Assembly (NCBI GenBank): GCA_015143735.1
Contig: VKHC01000388.1
Coordinates: forward strand, 1 to 12,591
Origin: Synura sp. LO234KE
Taxonomy: Eukaryota > Sar > Synurophyceae > Synurales > Mallomonadaceae
Direction of reading: 5' to 3'
DNA length: 12,591 bases
Positions 1-9,005 of this stretch are shown piece after piece. Below the pieces are notes generated by a model. It ran no database searches. It saw only the letters and a program-made list of their open reading frames with translations, and was not told the DNA's origin. A program made the position numbers and the translations under genes. Positions within the stretch are counted from its first letter, which is position 1. Each line of letters opens with the position of its first letter.

Positions 1-19
1 CTTACCGCGTACCACGGCA

Positions 20-31
20 CCGCTATAGCGG
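20..31. repeat. 12-bp perfect palindrome CCGCTATAGCGG, copy 1
   Basis: Perfect self-complementary 12-mer that recurs at 852-863, 902-913 and 926-937. Copies 1 and 2 share the longer form CACCGCTATAGCGGA. The nearby 9-mer ACCGCGTAC (4-12) also recurs next to copy 2 (865-873), so more than the palindrome is shared. This copy lies 5' of the small ORF at 108-407. It could be a dispersed palindromic repeat or the edge of a mobile element. It also fits the CCG-N6-CGG pattern of zinc-cluster transcription factor sites, but conservation of the CTATAG core argues for a repeat. Confidence 0.8.
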
Positions 32-107
32 AGTAACTTATATTGAAGTATGTTCCAACAGTACGTATTTCTACGTTGAAGCTTTCTAAATTTTTTTAAC
101 ACGTAGT

Positions 108-407
108 ATGAGTAATCTAAAGCGTTCTGCGATTCCCAATACTAGTTCAGAAGTAAGAGAGACAAATTTACAAAGAAATAATGAATTTTTAAAAAATTTA
201 GGATTTATTAATTCTTCATCTTCACCAAAAGAGACGAGAAGAAGAACTCAAAACGACGAGGAGAATGTGGAAAATAATGAAAAAACAATGAATGTAGGGA
301 AATTTTCTAGACTTGTTGCGGAAGCAGAAGAGAAGAAAAGAAAAGAAAAGAAGAGGAAAGTCAGAGGATACTCAGAAGCATATCGATACTCAGAGGAAAG
401 CAATTAG
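108..407 (+). CDS. small Lys/Arg-rich hypothetical protein, possibly partial
   Basis: A 99-residue ORF with an ATG start; I do not recognise a family. Residues about 19-33 (ETNLQRNNEFLKNLGF) fit a short pattern, N-(3)-N-(3)-L-(2)-LG, that I associate with the N-termini of several fungal hypothetical and nuclear proteins. A charged linker follows (DEENVENNEK, about residues 49-58), then a basic stretch (EEKKRKEKKRKVR, about 74-86) that could act as a nuclear localisation signal. The DNA coding the basic stretch is a purine-only tract (about 326-360), so part of the composition may reflect simple-sequence expansion. The ORF stops at 407, but other frames stay open to about 669. It may be a first exon, or part of a decayed element bounded by the palindromes at 20-31 and 852-937. 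Confidence 0.35.
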   Translation: MSNLKRSAIPNTSSEVRETNLQRNNEFLKNLGFINSSSSPKETRRRTQNDEENVENNEKTMNVGKFSRLVAEAEEKKRKEKKRKVRGYSEAYRYSEESN

Positions 408-839
408 GGGCTCAGAGTTTCTAAGGAAGTATATCAAGAGGGAGAGGACTACTATGTTTGAGAGGTGGGGAATCGCTGATGGATCGGGACTCCTGGTGCG
501 CGATAATTTTGGTAGATTCGTTGTATCGGCTACTACGGAGACACCAGGACAAGGGGGAGACGATGCTGATGCTGGTGGTGCCGTTTGTGGGGATGAGACT
601 CGCTGTTTGGGTGCTAGTACTGAAGGAGGATTTGATGATGTCATGGCCGACATGGAGGCGATGCCGTAGTAGTAAGAGCTCGTCTCCGGCCGTCTAGGAG
701 AGTCGACTTCACTCTGGTGACTTCTTTCGCTAGGTAGCAGTAACAACGGATTAACTAAAAATATTCTAATGATCATTACACGACTGGTGTGCTTTTTATA
801 GTTACCAACATTACGATCACTCCTAGCTATGTAGTGGAA

Positions 840-937
840 CCGCTGTAGCCACCGCTATAGCGGAACCGCGTACAGCAGAACACTTTCGTACACACGTCCA
901 CCCGCTATAGCGGCTGCTCTAGGGACCGCTATAGCGG
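840..937. repeat. cluster of three exact and one degenerate CCGCTATAGCGG palindromes
   Basis: Exact copies lie at 852-863, 902-913 and 926-937. A degenerate copy, CCGCTGTAGCCA, sits at 840-851 directly against the first exact one. Start-to-start spacings are 50 and 24 bp, so this is a cluster and not a regular tandem array. ACCGCGTAC follows the first exact copy at 865-873 and matches 4-12. Each copy could fold into a cruciform or serve as a dimer-binding site. The surrounding DNA is non-coding. Confidence 0.8.
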
Positions 938-960
938 ATGGTGATTTATTACACGGATGA

Positions 961-1020
961 TCAAAGAGGAATTGCTGTATGAGAGTGGTGTATATTTCCC
1001 GTACGAAATTTCCTCTTTGA
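961..1020. repeat. 11-bp inverted repeat
   Basis: TCAAAGAGGAA (961-971) is the reverse complement of TTCCTCTTTGA (1010-1020), with a 38-nt spacer. Flanking bases extend the match imperfectly (GAT on the left, AATC on the right). It starts 23 bp after the last palindrome, so it may belong to the same repeat unit. No function is evident. Confidence 0.5.
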
Positions 1021-1466
1021 ATCCTCCTGCTAACAATATAGGAATATCATTTTTCAGATCTGCTCCGGGTATGAGGTCTACCATTCTTGCTGGCGCTGGT
1101 GTGGTGTGTCAGCCACACGAGGAAAACCAATTCGTGGATTTTAGATCGTAAATAGTCCAACAGCAGTTGAATGCCGTTATCCGACTAGGAAATATTTAGG
1201 CAGGTAGAGAAACTTTGCGATCATACAAATGGCAATTGATTTAATTAAAACAATCATAAGAGTATTGAACAAGTATTTACCCCACGTTCAACGCCTCCAT
1301 TCAAATATTGAATAACTTTCACTTCTCTCAAATTACAAAACTTCAGATTCAAAATTCGTTCCATTCGAACAATGGCAATCCAAAATTCGCAAGTACACCT
1401 TCGTTGATGCCTGTGGACCACTTCATCCGCAGCCCATATCCAACCACAAATAATGGCATTCCTATA

Positions 1467-4400
1467 TTAAACGAGCTGGAGTACTTTTTGATTCGTCATC
1501 AGGCCGGTCTCCATGTCTGCACATGTTGACACCGTATTCACCGACTCGATCCGTGGTAGATCGCCATCGCCCTCCGTGGTGCCCCCCGACGGATTGGTGG
1601 TACTAGTATCCCCCACCGACCACGCGCGCATACCCGCGGTGCGGAGGTTCATCGATGCGGACCTGGGACAGTAGTTCTTGGAGGTGTCCATGATTCCATG
1701 GAGTACGATGAGGAAGACGGAGGGCGAGTAGTTCGCGCGACAGATGCGGTCACCAATGGCGCCGAGCTCTGGATACAGTAGGTCACTCCGCACCAGGCGC
1801 TCGCTCATGCCCAGAGACCGGCGGTACTCCTGAATGTCCTCGGGCGACGGACCGGCCGCGGCGATGGACATCGAGCGGTTGAAGATCGAGTGGGACCTGG
1901 ACTGTGTCCGCGTTTGGATCTGTTCCAAGGACAGTGACGCTGACATACCGTGCGAGGGAGTGCCATTCGATTGGGCAGCAGTAGCGGTGGGTGCAGCACT
2001 GACCTCAGGCTCCAGGAAGCCCGTGATGATAAGATCGTACGATTGTTTGGTGCACTCCCGCGCCACGAGTTCCGGCAATGGAGCAGCCTCATTCGTGTCC
2101 AGTCGAATAATAAATATACTGTGGTACATGTGTGACTGGGTCACGAAGGAGTCGATCAACGTTTGAGTGTCGGGGAATCGCGACGCGATCTCGGGGACCA
2201 CGGCGATGTTGATATTCAGAGTCCTTCTAGCTGCGATTCGCTGCACGAGTAACAGCGAGAACTCGTCCGAATCCAGCCCCCCGATCACAACCAGCACGTG
2301 GCAGATGTGTTTGCGGACGATGGCATGAATACCCTCCTCTCTGGATGGCCGATACGTCGACGCAGACGGAGACTTGGCGTCCTCTCCGTGGTTTGAGATC
2401 GGACCCAGCTGCACATCCTCATCGCTATTGTGGATGAAAGAAAACATCTGTTGGGTCGGGGAAGGGCGCGAGAGCACGTCTCCCACTGGACTCGAAGGCT
2501 CTTCTGTGAGGTGCGCAACACACGCGATGGGGACGTGGCAGTGCGGCAGGAAGTCCCAGAAGAACTCCTGGATGTACTGAGACTTCCTCCACGGCATAAA
2601 GACGAAGTCCAGATTCGCGTCTATCGTCAATTTGCGCAACTCGATCGGGAATTCGTCCGGGTCGCCGACGATGCGATACGAGTCCACTGTCGCTCCTATG
2701 GCGTGTCCGAACATCGACAAAGGAAGGAGCTCGATGGAGTCTTTAGATATGATGTGACCGGCGTAATTCTCCGCGGCTTCGTGATTCAGGTAAGAGAGCA
2801 GTGCTAAATCTGTATTCTTGTTATCCACCTTGATAATGCGCCCACTCTCCGAGAACCCCAAGAACGTGTCCTTCTCAGTGAGTGTGGGTTCCACGAAATG
2901 CATTGCGGTTATATTTAGTTGGGCGTAGGGCACGAGCGGGGCGAAGAGGTACAGGATGTCGAGGAGTCCCGGGATTTGCTCCACCTTATCCACCACCAGA
3001 CCGATCTTGACTTCATGCAGCAGCTCGTGCAGTACAGTGGGAGTGAACTTGACCTTGCCAGGCATAGCCGCTTGCTTCTCCTGCTCATCCGATGGTAACG
3101 GCTCGTTGGCGTCTTTGATGGACGCCCGCTCTTCCGGAGAGTTGTTGATGAACTTGCGTCGTCTCACAGGATAAATCAACTCAATAATGGGACACGTCAT
3201 GAACGTCGTGATCAGCGCCATGAGAACCATCACTGTGAAGATCTTCACGTTCAGTATCCCGGAGGACACGCCCAAGTTCAATACGATGAGTTCTACCAAC
3301 CCACGTGTGTTCATCAGCACAGCCACCACCATGCTCTCCCGCTTCTTGAGACCGGACAGGTAGGCGGTGATGCCGCACCCCAGAAACTTCCCCGCCGTGG
3401 CTAAGAAGATCACAAGGATGCAGAGCCCGCCCGCGGTCCCGGTGTCGATCTGGGTGACGTCTGTCTTGAGCCCCGAGATGGCGAAGTAGAGGGGAAGCAT
3501 CACCGTCAACACAAAGTGCTCGATGTAGTCGTTGCATTCTTGGTATAGATGGCTGCCGCGCTGGTGTATGGTGTGAAGTGCAAGGGCAACAAGAGCAAGC
3601 GGGCAGGGACATTGGGAGATATGAATAATAATAAGTATATTCAGAAAGACGCTCACTGATTAATTTCCGTAAATGGACCACTAGGAAGAGGAGGTGGAAG
3701 AGGGGAGACAGCGAAGCGTTGAGAAGTCGGGAGGCTTGCTCACCGGTATAATGAGGCCAAATAAGAATGCTCCAAAGATGGCATCCACCCCAAGTAGTGC
3801 TAATGTCCAGGAGCACAGGAAGAGGAGAACCATTGTAAATGCAAATAGATTGCCCTTGAGCAGTGGAGACGCGTCCGCCTTCTCGGCAATGATCACGAGC
3901 TGCGCGAAGATTGGTTTGATAAGAAAGAACAGTCCGAGGCCGACGCCAATCACGCAGAGGAAGACGTATAAGGCGGTGATGAGGTCTCCGGCGTTAGCGA
4001 TGGAGATGGCGAGAATAAGCAAGCACCAAGCGATAGCGTCGTTCAGAGCGGCTGTGATTCGATAAAGAAGCAACAACACAACACAAGAAGGAAATTGATG
4101 AGCTTAGCTTACGCATTCCCACAACGGGCTATGGGAAGCCGAGCGAGGTGAATAATATAAATCACGAAGTGGAGAGGAAATGAGGGATGTGATGAAAAGC
4201 AACGAATGTTAGAGTAAACTGTTAGGTATGATGTTGTTGCATATGTCTAACCTGCGCCCATAGTCATTACTCCAGGCCTGCTGTGTATTAAACCGCTTTC
4301 CTTCAGTATCCGGGCCAGCACCGGGAAGGCTGTTATCGACATGGCCGTTCCGATAAAGACAAAAAAAGACGTGAAGCTGACGTTCTTATGTGACTCTTCC

Positions 4401-5009
4401 ACGATTAGCAGTTTATGATAAAGAAGCACACTGACGGCGACACCTAGTGCAAATGGTATGGCCATGCCGAGGACTGCGATGGATCCGGCACGCTGCAACA
4501 AATACGTAAGATGGTAAAAACTATGTTCTAAGCGGGAGTGAAACACATACTTTAGCATAAGTCAGAAGCATAGACGGATCAAGCTCAAGACCAACGAGAA
4601 AAAGATATAAAACCAAACCAATATTGGCAACCAAGCCTAGATAATTCAAGGACTCGGTTGGGAACAGTTTATCCAGAAAATTCGGTATTCGACCCAAACC
4701 AGAGGGACCCAATATAATTCCTCCAATTACTTCAAATATTACTCTGGGTTGCTTCAAATAACTACCCAAGAGAGACAAAATTCGTGTAACCGAAATGATT
4801 AACACTGCCTGGAGATTATGTCAAGCTAAGCGTATCGAAAAATAAGAAATTACGTATGTAAATAACCTGCACAAAAAACAAATTCAGGGTGTCCTCTAGA
4901 GGTCCCACATCAGATAATATTCCTTAGTGTACAGTTTATGTAACGTAAAACGTAAGTGATGTTCTTGATATACAAAAAATGAGCACTCACCACCAAGAAG
5001 CTGACGCAT
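1467..5009 (-). CDS. KHA1: K+/H+ antiporter, Kha1/CHX type (CPA2 family), six exons
   Basis: Predicted monovalent cation/proton exchanger of an endomembrane. Exons on the minus strand: 5009-4991, 4922-4867, 4808-4551, 4492-4252, 4051-3744 and 3560-1467. Every junction keeps phase and gives 991 residues, against 873 for yeast Kha1 as I recall it. The start gives MRQLLGGILSDVGPLEDT, matching the short N-terminus typical of Kha1; an in-frame TAA lies upstream with no other ATG between. The membrane domain spans about residues 15-425. Visible motifs: GGIILGPSGLG (54-64), VGLELD (97-102), SITAFPVLARIL (163-174), the ion-site pair N195-D196 in ALNDAIAWC, GAFLFGLIIPR (about 285-295), PLYFAISGLKTD (317-328) and NTRGLVELI (378-386). 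The cytosolic tail (426-991) resembles CHX tails: KIGLVVDK (about 479), LVVIGGLDSDEF (717) and ELGAIGD (about 892-898). An ND pair, not DD, is usually linked to electroneutral exchange. The family call is firm; the exact ion and organelle are inferred from yeast Kha1 (Golgi). Confidence 0.93.
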
Positions 5010-5268
5010 TATATACCCTACCGTGAATAATAAGTGCAAGCCAAGAAAGAGCGCAACAACTTAATATTCAGAAATGTAGAACGGCGTGAAATCTATTTTA
5101 CGTTTTTATGATGTAACTAAGGGAATATACTGTGTACAATTGTAACGGGAATAATTCGACACAATTACAAATAATAGTCTGGATCTATGATTGCGTTAAC
5201 AATATTGGCGAAAATCGCTGAGGCTTAACTATTATGTCCTCTCTAGGGGCGCTTTTTAGTAAAAGCAG
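5010..5268. promoter_or_regulatory. divergent intergenic region, probable shared promoter
   Basis: AT-rich, about 260 bp, between the antiporter start (5009, minus) and the first good open segment of the plus-strand gene (5269). It should contain both 5' untranslated regions and probably a missing first exon of the plus-strand gene. ATG codons lie at 5187 and 5234. The latter opens MSSLGALFSKSR and then meets TAA at 5270. I see no clear TATA box or repeated operator. The regulatory role is inferred only from the head-to-head arrangement. Confidence 0.4.
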
Positions 5269-5334
5269 GTAATTCTCAATGATGACAAATCTCTAAAAAG
5301 AAATGGTCTACTTCTTCAATTGATTGAATCAGCT

Positions 5335-6620
5335 ATGAATCACAACCAAACATCTTCAAATATAACCCTCCTCGCCAGCCAAAAAGAAGGTAATTATATT
5401 ATGATCGAGTTTAGGCCGATTCCAACAGTTTCGGTAATAGCTCTCCAGCTGTTGGACCAACAGAAAGCGCGAGATTGATAGATGTTTCATCGGAGCCTCA
5501 ATCCGCTAAAAGAGCCTCATCCACCGTAGAAAAAATGAGTTCTGAGGTCCAAAAGGTACCCAACGTGCCAATATTCCTTTTTAAAATTTGACTGAGCTCT
5601 TAGGTATTTTATTCTGCACCTGTTGCAGCATACAAGCAAAATCAAGAAAATAGTAGCTTGGAGCTACAGACTAACAATACTCCATATGCATGTGCAATCA
5701 TATCGAATAATGGGGTGTTATTTTTTGTTTTGTATAATAATCGGGTAATCTCCTTTTTCAACATTTACATTTTTACAGTTTAATGCTTTCTCGATTAAAC
5801 TACAGAAAGAAATATTAACTAACATTCCTTGCAACTCCCGCTCCGCATCATTCATCATAAAAGATTCTTTTATTTCGTACACTGACAACGGTACTATATG
5901 GCTGCTCGCATCCATAGCTGTTCCCCAAGTCGACGCAATCGAAGGACTCGCCCGCAGCATCTGTCACGCTGTCTTACTCTCCGACCTTAAAACCCTCCAG
6001 CCTACTATATACAGTTATATTTTGAAATTATCTCGACATCCTGCGTCCTCAGCCAACCGCCCTACCCATCCATCCCCCGGAGATTCGCCGTCCACCATCT
6101 CGTCCACCAGGACTACGCCTCTTGATCTTATCCTTCCTGATCCACTGTATGCTATCGATCTGATGCGGTCAACACGAGCAGCTGATAGCAAGCACTTTTT
6201 ACTCACTGGAATGAGCGCAGGTGAAAGGGTGGTAATCGACACAACGGGAGTGCCGCACCAACACAGATTGACCGACTGGATAATCACAATCCATGATCTT
6301 TGAAACAGCACTGCAGCCTTGATTAACTCACTGATGTCGCCCTCCCCTCTCCTCCCCCTCTGCCGGCCCCGCGCGTCAATCTGACAGTGACACGACTGAA
6401 CGTCCACGCAATCACCAAGAACAAGCTCGCCTCCTACGAGCCCATCTTTCCCTCTGGCCCTGTCCCTGACAGTGGCGCGGAGACACCCGGCGATGAGGCA
6501 CAGATCACCACAATTAAGATAATGTACGGCCTCGCCCTGTGTGTTATTTCATTTCTATCATATGCCATGGGTTTTTCGGTAGATCCGTTTAGCGTCGGGG
6601 AATGGAGGGCTAGTTTATAG
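5335..6620 (+). CDS. unidentified spliced protein, 5' block (exons about 5269-6523 or to 6620)
   Basis: No family recognised. Open segments join in phase: 5269-5389, 5449-5555, 5604-5714, 5779-6220 and 6388 onward, with introns of 59, 48, 64 and 167 nt bearing GT..AG ends. The first segment reads VILNDDKSLKRNGLLLQLIE and looks coding, but its own start exon is unresolved; 5335 is its first in-frame ATG, so the N-terminus is probably longer. The exon at 5779-6220 opens with FNAFSIKLQKEILTNIP and includes DNGTIWLLASIAV and LARSICHAVLLSDLK, which look like an ordered alpha/beta domain. A Pro/Ser/Thr-rich linker follows (HPSPGDSPSTISSTRTTP). The 6388 exon reads TRLNVHAITKNKLASYEPIF. Without further splicing the frame ends at 6620 in a hydrophobic stretch (YGLALCVISFLSYAMGF) from T-rich DNA that looks more like intron. 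A donor at 6524 would join it in phase to 6746 and the next block. Confidence 0.5.
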
Positions 6621-6745
6621 AAGCCACTAGTGATGAATTTGATTTAGATGTTGGGCAGTAAGAGTAGGGTTGGGCAGCAAAGCAGCTAATAATTCGCTCA
6701 ACTTCTCGACTACTCTATGCTCTAACGCCCTGTAACGGTCGCCAG

Positions 6746-8795
6746 GTCGGAGTCCGAGTCTTCCTTCTCCGTACCAGGCGACTGGCCCTTACCATCCTCC
6801 CCCGATCCCCCCCACCCGGACCTGGCCTTCAAGTGGTGCAGCGCTTGCATCTCACGGTCACTGAGAGGGCGCCGCAAAGGAGACCGTTACTTACTCGCTA
6901 TTCCTTCTTTATTTACCTCTATCATCAAGGAGATGGAGCGACGCCGGGAGAGCCCATCCAACAGTGCCGTCAGCGACAAATCTCATCGGACAGATACAAT
7001 TGCGACCGATTTCAGCGATTTTGAATTCATTTTATCATCTTTCTTAACTCCGACCCCATCGTTGACTCGGCCCCTGCCACCTGGTTCTTCTGTGACACGA
7101 GACTTTGGCGCGGATGTTGTGCTAGGCTACGTGGTCGAGGTAGAGGTGTTGAAGTTGAGGAAGCCTGTGGACAGGGTCAGAAGTGCGGCGCCTGCAGAAG
7201 CGACTTCATCGCAGGTCGTCGTTATTGAGGAGGGTGCGCTTGGGCGGACGAACGGTGTAGTTGTTGGAGTTGGAGTAGTGGGGCAGGGTGGGAGTGTACA
7301 GTCGGCGGAGGAGGCCGTGCATCAAGCAGAACTCGAAGATAAGCCAGTGATTGGAGCGGAGAGTTTGGTGGAGGGAGACCGAGGGGTCGCTGCACTTTCC
7401 CCTTCCCCTGTGTTAGGAGAAGAGGAACGAGGGGAGGAGACCGAGGCAGAGATTTGGAATCGAATGGCGAAGGTCCCTCTCCAGGGTGAAGCGGGTGACG
7501 CAGGGGCTTCGCATGCACTAACGTCGATAGGGTCGAGCGGCCAGCCCGTAGGGTTGATAACGGTATCCAGTGCCGACGCGGACCTGACTGGGGATACGGT
7601 TGCTTGCGGTGTTGGCGACATTGTAGAAGAGGGGAACGAGCAAGTGGTTAGGGACGTAAGCGGAGCCGGAGAGGAGTTAGGCAACACGGCAGCGGTTGCT
7701 ATTCCAGACACCGCTGCGATCAATACTCAGGTCGCTGCCGGACTACCCGTAAAGGCGAGCGACAAGTCGTCGATCACCAGTCCCTGTCATGTTCCAAGTC
7801 CAGGAGACACGGGCCTGGAACTTGATGACAGGTAGTGCCGTACAAGTCTAGTTCATGCAGAGTCTAATCAATTTAGCAACAGCTGCCAGATTGATTATTC
7901 GATTTCTGAGCCAATTCCATACCCGAACCAACGTTTGACGCATACTTTGTAAGAAAATGAATATAATTCCCTCATTTCTTTGTCTCTGTTTTGTCAGCGC
8001 TTGTCTCGTCTTGCGAGGAAAGCAAGAAACTCCTTCTATACTACGCTCTTGCCCTGAGGATCAATCTGGGAGGTATATTGGCGCTACAGCAGGCCCTACG
8101 CCTAACATGAGTAAAGCTGACCTCGAGGGGCAGATGCGAGAGCTGAAGGGCATCCTGTTGCAGGTTACGTCCAGAATGGTGGAGATGGATAAGGCTATAT
8201 CGGGGCTAGCGGAGCCTGCGACAGTAAACACAATACAGGGTGACTGCCGGAATCAAGACACGGTTCCAGACACAGAAGATACGGGTTGCAAAGAAAATGG
8301 GGATCTTCCTTACGAGTTTTTGGGACTGATCGCCCAGCGCTCCGCTTATGTTGGAGCTGTGCCTGATAAGTCGAAGAAGACTGTCCAAATGAACAATGAT
8401 GGTGAGAGTAACTAGTGGGAGAAGTGCCTTCGCTGTGTAATGTCATTAGTTACCGCGAAATATATTTTAGAGTGCCCGCTATCGTCCACTGAACTCCTTC
8501 AGACCTTTTGGCGAATGAAGTGGAGCAGGAGATCGCAGAGCAGAAGGCCAAGGAGCGAATACGTGCAGCGATACGAGACATGGGGGAGGACCTTTACCGC
8601 ACGGTTCATCGGACGTTCGTTGGAACTCCTGAGCCAATGCCCGCAACCAGTGCAACCAACGGCGTGGTAGAGGGCGGACTAGCAGGAGATCATCCTGGGG
8701 CGTACAAACGGACATACACGGGCGAAGAGGTGGTAGCGCTAATGCGATCGGTGCTCCGCGATGCCACTAGGAGACATGTCAAGAGTCATAAGTGA
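6746..8795 (+). CDS. unidentified spliced protein, 3' block; largely disordered with a coiled-coil-like C-terminal part
   Basis: No family recognised. Exons 6746-7831, 7998-8401 and 8503-8795 join in phase across introns of 166 and 101 nt, with donors CAG|GTAGTG and ATG|GTGAGA and acceptors TTGTCAG and CTTCAG. If it is a separate gene, the likely start is ATG 6933 (MERRRESPSNSAVSDKS). The frame is open back to 6726, and a good acceptor (CTAAC, then CGCCAG ending at 6745) suggests an upstream exon. That adds a Ser/Pro-rich stretch and KWCSACISRSLRGRRKG. The middle is acidic, Gly/Val/Ala-rich and probably disordered (VVVGVGVVGQGG, GEEERGEETEAEIW). Exon 7998-8401 gives a heptad-like region from ADLEGQMRELKGILL to VEMDKAI. 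The last exon starts with the charged helix EVEQEIAEQKAKERIRAAI and ends RDATRRHVKSHK. No signal peptide or catalytic motif is visible. It may be the C-terminal half of the 5335 gene. Confidence 0.5.
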
Positions 8796-8986
8796 TTCTT
8801 CATATTCATTTTTTTCAATGATTGTTTTTATACCTTTCTTGCTGACTTAAATTATTCGGTAAGGGTATAAATCAAACAAATCCGCTGCAGAAGAATTATT
8901 TCGTGGCGATGTGAGAATTTTGTGAAAGTTGTTGTGCATCAACAGCAACGATAACAGGCCACTATCACTACGCACAATATTAGCGG

Positions 8987-9005
8987 TACCACCAAGGCGG
9001 TGGTA
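8987..9005. repeat. 7-bp stem, 5-nt loop hairpin
   Basis: TACCACC (8987-8993) pairs with GGTGGTA (8999-9005) around the loop AAGGC. It overlaps the start of the plus-strand open frame at 9000-9266. A chance origin is quite possible. Confidence 0.4.

Larger units (their letters stand above)
408..1466. other. gene-poor region between the small ORF and the antiporter 3' end
   Basis: No convincing gene. Positions 469-669 carry a possible frameshifted RNase H-like remnant on the plus strand. Positions 840-937 hold the palindrome cluster and 961-1020 an imperfect inverted repeat. Short ORFs at 957-1151 and 1308-1529 (plus) look random; the second runs into the antiporter's last exon in antisense. 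The antiporter's 3' untranslated region must start at 1466 and run downward. I saw no AATAAA on the minus strand close to the stop codon. Confidence 0.5.

Noticed and set aside
20-937. Palindromes as bacterial operators or terminators
   Set aside because: The spliced genes show eukaryotic DNA, and the palindromes lack loops and T-runs.
957-1151. 64-codon plus-strand ORF
   Set aside because: Short, overlaps the inverted repeat at 961-1020, shows no recognisable motif and has no neighbouring splice context.
1834-2807. Several plus-strand ORFs opposite the antiporter tail
   Set aside because: Antisense shadows of the GC-rich last exon of the antiporter, whose frame carries conserved family motifs.
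3694-4065. 123-codon plus-strand ORF
   Set aside because: Antisense to antiporter exon 5 and spans its splice site; the minus strand encodes conserved transmembrane motifs here.
5718-5960. 80-codon minus-strand ORF with coding-like composition
   Set aside because: A stop lies directly upstream of its ATG. The plus strand here is open for far longer and has phase-matched splice sites, so I take this as its shadow, though less certainly than for other shadows.
6015-6407. 130-codon minus-strand ORF
   Set aside because: Runs across the predicted plus-strand intron at 6221-6387 and is antisense to both flanking exons; no motif seen.
7222-7723. Two minus-strand ORFs of 98 and 133 codons
   Set aside because: Antisense shadows of the GC-rich exon 6746-7831.
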